A DNA stretch of 9,703 nucleotides from Gemmatimonadota bacterium. GTDB taxonomy: Bacteria > Gemmatimonadota > Gemmatimonadetes > JACCXV01 > JAHWKZ01. This document shows, piece by piece, positions 1 to 5,250 of this stretch; position 1 is the first letter of the stretch, and each line of letters starts with the position of its first letter. Both the position numbers and the translations under genes were made by a program. The DNA lies in NCBI GenBank assembly GCA_030641505.1, contig DAOWHI010000022.1, positions 1 to 9,703 on the forward strand, read 5' to 3'. The notes beneath the pieces are model-generated. The model was not told the origin of the DNA. It did no database searches and saw only the letters and a program-made list of their open reading frames with translations.

Positions 1-1
1 C

Positions 2-187
2 GGCATACCGATGCAGCAGACTTTTACGCGTTCGCGCGGAGAGTTCGAATTCCACAACCTCAAACCAGGCCAGTACGTGGTGGAAGTTGCAGAGAAAGGC
101 TACCAGGTAGCTCGCCAGACCGTGGATCTTTTCTTCGGCTCCCGGCCCCGCGTTACCTCAGCTCTCAACTCGACTGAGCATGGGTAG
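2..187 (+). CDS. Carboxypeptidase-regulatory-like domain protein, 3' end only
   Basis: Reading from base 2, an open frame of 61 codons runs from the left edge to a TAG at 185-187, so only the C-terminus of the protein is present. The visible segment reads GEFEFHNLKPGQY, then VVEVAEKGYQVARQTVDL, then a short charged tail. The pattern G-x-F-x-F-x-x-L-x-P-G-x-Y followed by a V-x-V strand and a Gly-Tyr turn is typical of carboxypeptidase-regulatory-like or Cna-B-like beta-sandwich domains. These are found in secreted and surface proteins and at the start of TonB-dependent receptors, and are common in Acidobacteriota. Here the domain is the last element of the protein, so a TonB receptor barrel after it is excluded. 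The remainder of the protein and its function cannot be seen. It ends 69 bases before the next gene and is probably not part of the cytochrome cluster. Confidence 0.55.
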   Translation, partial: GIPMQQTFTRSRGEFEFHNLKPGQYVVEVAEKGYQVARQTVDLFFGSRPRVTSALNSTEHG

Positions 188-242
188 CTATGTTGGGCCG
201 GGGAAATCCGCTAGACTCGTGAGTAGGGATGTCCCCACCTGA

Positions 243-248
243 AAGGAG
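243..248 (+). promoter_or_regulatory. Ribosome binding site AAGGAG of the monoheme cytochrome c gene
   Basis: AAGGAG lies 8 bases before the ATG at 257. It is the strongest Shine-Dalgarno sequence near any start in the cytochrome cluster and fixes that start codon. Confidence 0.75.
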
Positions 249-256
249 TTCTGCCG

Positions 257-643
257 ATGCGTGTGGTCATCTCTCTTTTAATGGCAACGGCGATAAGCGG
301 TAGCCTGAGCCTCTTATCCGGACAGACCCCAATCACCGCCAAAATGGTCGCCGCTGGCGGCGAGGTTTTCGCTGGTGATGCCGGCTGCAAGATGTGTCAC
401 GGGGCGGATGCCAAGGGAGTCAAGAACATGACCGGCGACATGACCGACGCTGAGTGGAGGTTCGCCACGGGTGGCACGCTCGAAGCGCTGGTGAAGGCGA
501 TTAAGCAGGGCGTCTCATCGGAGAAGACAGGTGGGCTGGCGATGCCGGCGGCTGGCGATAAGCTCACCGATGAACAGGTCAAGGCGGCTGCCGCCTACAT
601 CCTGAGCCTCGGCCCTAAACCTGCCGCCAAAAAAGCAGAGTAG
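257..643 (+). CDS. Monoheme class I cytochrome c, secreted
   Basis: This 128-residue protein is a small periplasmic electron carrier. Residues 1 to about 23 form a signal peptide: Met-Arg start, a hydrophobic core, then SLLSGQ. The single heme-binding site is CKMCH at 44-48. The likely axial methionine is M96 in the GLAMP segment, followed by the usual C-terminal helix (LTDEQVKAAAAYILSL) that closes the class I fold. The tail KPAAKKAE is basic and probably unstructured. Seen directly: one CxxCH, one Met-Pro, a signal peptide and a good ribosome binding site. Inferred: it shuttles electrons from the Rieske/cytochrome b complex encoded downstream to an oxidase or reductase not present here. It is the first gene of the cluster; a 58-base gap separates it from the four-heme gene, so it may be in the same transcript or separately expressed. 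Confidence 0.88.
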   Translation: MRVVISLLMATAISGSLSLLSGQTPITAKMVAAGGEVFAGDAGCKMCHGADAKGVKNMTGDMTDAEWRFATGGTLEALVKAIKQGVSSEKTGGLAMPAAGDKLTDEQVKAAAAYILSLGPKPAAKKAE

Positions 644-701
644 GCGAGCGGATACCGAGGGTAAGCGAAAGGCCATCGTCCCTAAACCTCTCCCAAGCGT
701 C

Positions 702-1886
702 TTGAACGACATTCGGGTCGTTGCGGCGACGCTAACCGTAGCTGGTTTGGTCGCGTTGTCGCCGCAATCGACTTGGGCGCAGGCGCTCACCGGTCCCACC
801 CAGAGCGCAACCGCGGGGGCGCGCGTCTTTGGGGCCAAGGAGTGCGTGCGCTGCCATACGATTGATGGGCAGGGCGGTACCGGAGGGCCTGATCTGGGCC
901 GCGCCCGGGAGGCCCGGTCGCTCTACGATCTGGCTGCCGATATGTGGAACCACGTTCCGCAAATGTTCGAGCGAATGCGCGAGCTCGGTATCGGGTGGCC
1001 GAGTCTGAATCGGGAAGAAGCTGGCGATCTCGTCGCGTTTTTGTTCACAATCGACTACTTCGATCCGGCCCCCGATACGGAGAATGGTCGGCGTCTGTTC
1101 TCCGACAAACGATGTGTGGTGTGTCATCAGGTTGGCTGGGTTGGCGGAGTCGTCGGTCCGAACCTCGACTACTTCGCCGAGTACGGATCGCCAATTCAGA
1201 TCGCATCCGCGATGTGGAATCACGGCCCCGCCATGAGCGACGTGCTTCAAACCAAAGGGATCGAGCGGCCGACATTCACCGGCTCACAGCTGATCGATCT
1301 CATTGGGTATATCGGCTCGAACGTGACGACTCCCTTAGATCAAAGAGTTGCTGTTCTGCCGGGCAGAGCAGAGGAAGGGCGAACGCTGTTTACCGAAAGG
1401 CGGTGCATCCAGTGCCACAGCATTCGAGGCCAGGGTGGCCGGGTGGCGCCTGATCTCGCCGGGCGATCGGCGCACCAGAGCCTGACCGAGTTCGCGGCGG
1501 CGATGTGGAACAAGCAGCCCGCGATGCTGGCGACGATGCGCGCCCGTGAGATCTCCGTTCCCCAGCTTCAGCCCGAGGAGATGGCCGATCTAGTCGCCTA
1601 TCTGTACTCCGTTCGCTACTTCGCCGGTTCGGGCACCTCTCAACTCGGGCGGACTCGTGTCCGTCAGAAAGGTTGTCTCGCCTGCCACTCGCTTGATGGA
1701 AGCGGTGCAACCGCAGCACCTGACCTTGCGCGAATCGCACCACTCGGGTCCCCGGCCGAGGTGATGTCGGTCCTGTGGAACCACGCCCTGATCGACGCGG
1801 ACGCCGGCGATCAGCCTCGCCGGTGGCCAACGTTCTCAGCGGCTGAGATGGCCGATCTCGCAGCCTTCCTCCAGTCGGCACGTTGA
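702..1886 (+). CDS. Tetraheme cytochrome c made of four class I-like repeats
   Basis: This 394-residue secreted protein has four heme sites: CVRCH 48-52, CVVCH 138-142, CIQCH 235-239 and CLACH 325-329. They are spaced 90, 97 and 90 residues apart, so the protein is four tandem small cytochrome domains. Each domain carries a W-N motif about 30 residues after the heme: MWNHVPQM at 81, MWNHGPAM at 171, MWNKQPAM at 268 and LWNHALI at 358. The terminal Met of the first three is a plausible axial ligand; the fourth lacks it. Each repeat ends in a helix of the A-D-L-V-A-F/Y-L type. The signal peptide covers residues 1-28 and ends in AQA. The start is TTG at 702: no ATG lies in frame after the stop at 603-605, and a later TTG would destroy the signal peptide. 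No clear ribosome binding site precedes it. The stop overlaps the next start (TGATG), suggesting translational coupling. The likely role is periplasmic electron transfer with the bc-type complex encoded next. Confidence 0.85.
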   Translation: MNDIRVVAATLTVAGLVALSPQSTWAQALTGPTQSATAGARVFGAKECVRCHTIDGQGGTGGPDLGRAREARSLYDLAADMWNHVPQMFERMRELGIGWPSLNREEAGDLVAFLFTIDYFDPAPDTENGRRLFSDKRCVVCHQVGWVGGVVGPNLDYFAEYGSPIQIASAMWNHGPAMSDVLQTKGIERPTFTGSQLIDLIGYIGSNVTTPLDQRVAVLPGRAEEGRTLFTERRCIQCHSIRGQGGRVAPDLAGRSAHQSLTEFAAAMWNKQPAMLATMRAREISVPQLQPEEMADLVAYLYSVRYFAGSGTSQLGRTRVRQKGCLACHSLDGSGATAAPDLARIAPLGSPAEVMSVLWNHALIDADAGDQPRRWPTFSAAEMADLAAFLQSAR

Positions 1887-3154
1887 TGCGGTTCGGATTC
1901 AAGGGCGCACCGCTGTTGGGCCTGTCGCTGATCCTTGTCTGGTCGCAGACGGCTGTGGCGCAATCCGAGCAGGACAGCTGCTCGACGTGCCACCGGGTGC
2001 TTCCCGACGAGCGTCTCTCGGCTCCCGCCGAGCAGTTCTCCGATGACATTCACGCAACGAAAGGGTTCATCTGCATTGCCTGCCACGGTGGAGATGCAAC
2101 GATCGTCGGGCCGGCAGCAATGGACCCAGCGAAAGGGTACATCGGTGCGCCGCAGCGCCAGCAAGTGCCGGCGCTTTGCGGCCGCTGCCATTCGAACGCA
2201 CAGTTCATGAGACGCTTCAACCCCGCGCTTCGCGTGGATCAGGTGGTTGAATTCGAAACCTCGGTGCATGGCCAAAGGCTGCTGAGCGATGGCGATCCCA
2301 ATGTTGCAACCTGTACCGACTGCCACACGGCGCACTCGATCAAACCGGTTTCCGACCCCAGGTCGAGCGTCCACCCGCTTCGCGTGCCAGCGACATGCGG
2401 TGGGTGTCATGCCGATGCAGAGCGCATGGCACGCTACGATATCCCGACCGACCAGCTTGATCTGTATCAGACGAGCATCCATTGGGAGACGATCAGCGAA
2501 GGCGGCGACCTCTCGGCCCCGACTTGCAACGATTGCCATGGCAATCACGGCGCCGCACCTCCTGGACTCTCATGGGTGGGGAATGTCTGCGCGCAATGCC
2601 ATTCCATGATGGCGGAGCTTTTCAGCGAGAGCCGGCACTCGAGGGTGTTCGCCCTGTTGGGCAACCCGGGTTGTGCCACGTGCCACCGGAACCACGACAT
2701 CCACCCAGCATCGGACGAGATGCTGGGACTCGGAGAGGGTGCGGTTTGCGCCAACTGTCACTCTGCCGATGATCAGGGTGGGCAGACCGCGGGGGCACTC
2801 CGCATGGCTATCGACTCGCTGCGCACGACGACCGAAGAAGCCCACTCGATACTGCTCCGAGCAGAGAACTCCGGGATGGAGGTCAGCCAGGCCTTGTTTG
2901 CGCTGAACGGTGCTCAGGATGCCTTGGTTAAAGCCCGTGCGACCATTCATTCGTTCGATGTAGAACAGGTCAACGCCGAAGTTGGGGCCGGGTTGGAGAT
3001 CGTGACCGAGGTTCGATCGCGGGGAGAGCAGGCGCTCTCGGACCTCCGGCTGCGACGCGTGTGGCTCGCGGTCTCCGTCGTCATCATCGTGGCACTCATC
3101 GTGGGGCTGGTCATGAAGATCCGAGAGATGGAGCATGGAGGGGGTCGCATATGA
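1886..3154 (+). CDS. Nine-heme cytochrome c with C-terminal membrane anchor
   Basis: This 422-residue protein has nine CxxCH sites, starting at residues 32, 63, 98, 143, 171, 214, 235, 263 and 288. Residues 1-26 are a signal peptide. Additional histidines sit before or just after heme sites (H56, H128, H150, H199, H221, H251, H270), as expected for bis-histidine hemes of the NrfB/cytochrome c3-like type; CxxCHxxH recurs three times. After the last heme, residues 300-390 are heme-free, charged and strongly helical. A single transmembrane helix follows at about 392-411 with a short cytoplasmic tail. I chose ATG 1886 over TTG 1883 because it overlaps the upstream stop as TGATG. The 3' end overlaps the Rieske gene by 4 bases (ATGA). 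Its position in the operon and the absence of cytochrome c1 or f suggest it accepts electrons from the Rieske protein. Multiheme c subunits of bc complexes are known in several phyla, but the exact family here is not identified. Confidence 0.86.
   Translation: MRFGFKGAPLLGLSLILVWSQTAVAQSEQDSCSTCHRVLPDERLSAPAEQFSDDIHATKGFICIACHGGDATIVGPAAMDPAKGYIGAPQRQQVPALCGRCHSNAQFMRRFNPALRVDQVVEFETSVHGQRLLSDGDPNVATCTDCHTAHSIKPVSDPRSSVHPLRVPATCGGCHADAERMARYDIPTDQLDLYQTSIHWETISEGGDLSAPTCNDCHGNHGAAPPGLSWVGNVCAQCHSMMAELFSESRHSRVFALLGNPGCATCHRNHDIHPASDEMLGLGEGAVCANCHSADDQGGQTAGALRMAIDSLRTTTEEAHSILLRAENSGMEVSQALFALNGAQDALVKARATIHSFDVEQVNAEVGAGLEIVTEVRSRGEQALSDLRLRRVWLAVSVVIIVALIVGLVMKIREMEHGGGRI
3137..3144 (+). 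promoter_or_regulatory. Ribosome binding site for the Rieske gene, inside the upstream gene
   Basis: GGAGGGGG lies 6 bases before ATG 3151, within the last codons of the nine-heme gene. It decides the Rieske start at 3151 against a longer in-frame reading beginning at 3061, which would overlap the cytochrome gene by 94 bases and put an Arg-rich stretch before the twin-arginine motif. Confidence 0.75.
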
Positions 3155-3606
3155 ACGACGGAACGAAGCCGCCGGAACCATCGCGCCGGAAGTTTCTCAA
3201 CTGGCTGCTGGGCACGAGTGTCGGTGGACTCATGCTGGCGATGGGTTTCCCCGTCAGCCGCTATCTGATCCCGCCGGAGGCCGCCGAGTCGGCGACGGCA
3301 ACGGTGAGACTGCCATTCAAGCCTGAGGAGATACCGCCGAATACCGCCAAGATATTCAAGTTTGGAAACCGACCAGGGATCTTGGTTCGCACCCCTGCCG
3401 GTGAGCTACGCGCCTTCTCGGCTACCTGTACCCACTTGGCGTGCACCGTTCAATACCGTGAGGAGCTCGGTCACATCTGGTGCGCTTGCCACAACGGTCA
3501 CTTTGACCTCACTGGACAGAACATCGCCGGCCCGCCACCGCGTCCACTCGAGGCCTTCGTGGTCAACGAAACGGCTGATCAAATCGTCGTGAGCAAAGGC
3601 GCTTGA
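3151..3606 (+). CDS. Rieske iron-sulfur protein of a bc-type complex
   Basis: This 151-residue protein carries the 2Fe-2S cluster that takes the first electron from quinol. Residues 11-16, SRRKFL, form a twin-arginine signal followed by a hydrophobic helix (about 18-40) that stays as the membrane anchor. The cluster motifs are CTHLAC (93-98) and CACH (111-114): C93, H95, C111 and H114 are the ligands, and C98 and C113 the disulfide. A Gly-Pro-Pro-Pro turn follows at 127-130, as in the usual Rieske Pro loop. In place of the classical CPCHGSHYD the sequence reads CACHNGHFD, so the Ser and Tyr that hydrogen-bond to the cluster and its cysteine are Gly116 and Phe118. In known Rieske proteins their loss lowers the redox potential. 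The gene overlaps the nine-heme gene by ATGA and is followed after 2 bases by cytochrome b. The function is certain at family level; the electron acceptor is inferred. Confidence 0.93.
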   Translation: MNDGTKPPEPSRRKFLNWLLGTSVGGLMLAMGFPVSRYLIPPEAAESATATVRLPFKPEEIPPNTAKIFKFGNRPGILVRTPAGELRAFSATCTHLACTVQYREELGHIWCACHNGHFDLTGQNIAGPPPRPLEAFVVNETADQIVVSKGA

Positions 3607-3608
3607 GC

Positions 3609-4724
3609 ATGCTCGCGCGTCCGAACTGGCTCGGCGACCGAGAGTGGCTCGGCGACGTGTGGAAGTGGTTGGACGCGCGACTTGGCCTCTCGTACGTCCA
3701 ACAGATCGCCAAGAAGAAGGATGTCCCCGTCCACCGTCATACGATCTGGTATTACTTGGGAGGAATGACGCTCTTCCTCTTCATGTTGCAGGTCGCTACC
3801 GGCGTGCTGCTCCTGTTCTATTATCGTCCCAGCGCGGAAGAGGCGTACGAGTCGATCCAGTTCTTGATGGCCGAGGTGGAGTTTGGTTGGCTCGTTCGCT
3901 CGATCCACGCCTGGGCGGCCAACCTGATGATCCTCACCGTTTTCATCCATCTCTTCAGCGTGCTGCTCCTGAAGGCGTACCGGTCGCCACGCGAGATCAC
4001 TTGGCTGTCTGGGGTGGCTCTGCTCGGGTTGTCGATTACGTTCGGTTTCACCGGTTACCTGCTGCCTTGGAACGAGCTCGCCTATTTCGCGACTCGGGTC
4101 GGGACCGAGATCATCGGCGTGGTACCGTTTGTCGGGTCCTTCTTTCTGAGCGTCCTCCGCGGTGGGACGGACGTCTCCGGCGCCACGCTCACGCGGTTCT
4201 ACGCGATCCACGTCGCATTGCTCCCGGCCGCCGCCGCCATTTTTCTCGGGCTTCACTTGTTCCTGGTTCAGAAGCACGGCATGAGCATCCCCGATAGTGC
4301 CGAGGGGGGTGACGGCAAAGGGCGAGCCATGCCGTTCTTTCCCAACTTTCTGCTGCGAGATCTGATCGGTTGGCTGTCGGTATTTGCGATCATAGCCGCC
4401 CTGGCGGCTTTCTTCCCGGCCGAGCTTGGCGTCAAGGCCGATCCTTTCCAGCCCGCTCCCGTCGGTATCAAGCCCGAGTGGTACTTCATGTTCATGTTCC
4501 AGTCCCTCAAGTACCTGCCACCCCATATCCTGTTCATGGAAGGCGAAGTCGTCGGCGTGTTCGCCTTTGGATTAGCGGGAGTTCTGTTGCTGCTCGTTCC
4601 ATTTCTTGATCGGCGCAGCATACGCGGTGAGCGCGAACGGTTGTTCATCTGGCTCGGTATCGCCGCCATTGCGTTTATCATCGTGCTGACGATCCTCGGC
4701 TACACAGCCAACCCTACACAGTAG
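3609..4724 (+). CDS. Cytochrome b, fused b6/subunit IV type
   Basis: This 371-residue membrane protein is the quinol-oxidising core that holds two b hemes. Heme ligands in helices B and D are H100 and H114 (13 residues between) and H201 and H216 (14 between); the 14-residue spacing is that of cytochrome b6, whereas bc1 cytochromes b have 13. Seven hydrophobic helices are visible, near 45-72, 97-120, 130-152, 196-221, 252-269, 314-333 and 345-365, matching b6 (four) plus subunit IV (three) in one chain. The Qo-site motif PEWY is at 289-292. Local similarity to b6 is clear in the first helices: LQVATG and FYYRP, EVEFGWLVRSIH, and FGFTGYLLPW. The Cys that covalently binds the extra heme in plant b6 is a Tyr here (YYLGG). 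ATG 3609 is chosen because AAAGG at 3595-3599 is 9 bases away, whereas TTG 3603 is only 3 bases from it. It lies 2 bases after Rieske, so the two are co-translated. Confidence 0.93.
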   Translation: MLARPNWLGDREWLGDVWKWLDARLGLSYVQQIAKKKDVPVHRHTIWYYLGGMTLFLFMLQVATGVLLLFYYRPSAEEAYESIQFLMAEVEFGWLVRSIHAWAANLMILTVFIHLFSVLLLKAYRSPREITWLSGVALLGLSITFGFTGYLLPWNELAYFATRVGTEIIGVVPFVGSFFLSVLRGGTDVSGATLTRFYAIHVALLPAAAAIFLGLHLFLVQKHGMSIPDSAEGGDGKGRAMPFFPNFLLRDLIGWLSVFAIIAALAAFFPAELGVKADPFQPAPVGIKPEWYFMFMFQSLKYLPPHILFMEGEVVGVFAFGLAGVLLLLVPFLDRRSIRGERERLFIWLGIAAIAFIIVLTILGYTANPTQ

Positions 4725-4744
4725 CTTCCACCAAGGGACTGAGG

Positions 4745-5209
4745 TTGGTCGCTAGCGTCGATCCGCGAGAGCTCCTCAAACGACCCTTTGATCCGACCGA
4801 GTGCGAGCGAATCCGCGAGCTCTGGAAAGCGCACTCGATCGCCGAAGACGATCGGGATTTGGATGGGTTGATCGCCACGCTGACCCCCGACTGTGTGTAC
4901 GAGATCGTCCCGACCGGCCACCGTTGGGAGGGTCACGCCGGGGCGCGCGACTTCTACACCCAGCTTCTCGGCGCTTTTCCGGATGTCGACTTCGCGCTTA
5001 CGAACATCGTGATCGGACCGCAGGGCGTCTGTGAGGAGGCCCGGCTGACCGGCACCCACGCTGGCGACTGGCTCGATTTTCAGGCCACCGATCGCAGCGT
5101 CGACTTCACGGTAATCATCTTTTTCCCCTGGGATCCCGAGCGACGCCTGTTCCGCGGCGAGCGAGTGTACTTCGACCCGCGGGAGGCAGGGTTGGCCGCT
5201 CATTCGTAG
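4745..5209 (+). CDS. SnoaL/NTF2-like small protein
   Basis: This 154-residue soluble protein has no signal peptide or membrane helix. The pattern fits the SnoaL-like NTF2 alpha+beta barrel: an N-terminal helix (ECERIRELWKAHSIAEDDRDLDGLIATL), then DCVYEIVPTGHRWEGHAGARDFY, and a final strand RGERVYFD near 136-143. Members include polyketide cyclases, ester cyclases and many uncharacterised proteins, so the substrate cannot be named. The start is TTG 4745, supported by AAGGG at 4733-4737 with 7-base spacing; no ATG lies in frame near the beginning. It begins 20 bases after cytochrome b and ends 36 bases before the permease on the same strand, so it is probably in the same transcript. A link to quinone or respiratory chemistry is only a guess from position. 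Confidence 0.75.
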   Translation: MVASVDPRELLKRPFDPTECERIRELWKAHSIAEDDRDLDGLIATLTPDCVYEIVPTGHRWEGHAGARDFYTQLLGAFPDVDFALTNIVIGPQGVCEEARLTGTHAGDWLDFQATDRSVDFTVIIFFPWDPERRLFRGERVYFDPREAGLAAHS

Positions 5210-5236
5210 ACGTCGGAGTCGCTGGTAGGAGCCAGT

Positions 5237-5250
5237 GTCACGGCCGTGAC
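5237..5250 (+). repeat. 14-bp perfect palindrome covering the permease start codon
   Basis: GTCACGGCCGTGAC is identical to its reverse complement. It contains the GTG start at 5246-5248. As RNA it could form a 5-bp stem (GUCAC/GUGAC) around a GGCC loop that hides the start codon; as DNA it could be a dimer-binding site. A perfect palindrome of this length is expected about once in a window this size, so only its location is suggestive. Confidence 0.5.

Noticed and set aside
193..217. Promoter TTGGGC ... TAGACT before the monoheme cytochrome
   Set aside because: The spacer is only 13 bases and both boxes are weak; no better pair was found in 188-256.
1883..1885. TTG start for the nine-heme gene
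   Set aside because: The adjacent ATG at 1886 overlaps the upstream stop as TGATG and gives the same signal peptide without an extra Met.
1811..2548. 245-codon open frame on the minus strand across the multiheme genes
   Set aside because: The plus strand carries regularly spaced CxxCH motifs; the reverse translation shows no family features.
3061..3150. Longer in-frame N-terminus for the Rieske protein beginning at 3061
   Set aside because: It would overlap the nine-heme gene by 94 bases and place 30 residues before the twin-arginine signal. ATG 3151 has a strong ribosome binding site and an ATGA overlap.
3603..3605. TTG start for cytochrome b
   Set aside because: It is only 3 bases from the AAAGG element; ATG 3609 has normal spacing.
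3579..4526. 315-codon open frame on the minus strand across cytochrome b
   Set aside because: Highly charged, low-complexity translation with no recognisable domain, opposite a clear cytochrome b with heme ligands and PEWY; a shadow of GC-rich coding sequence.
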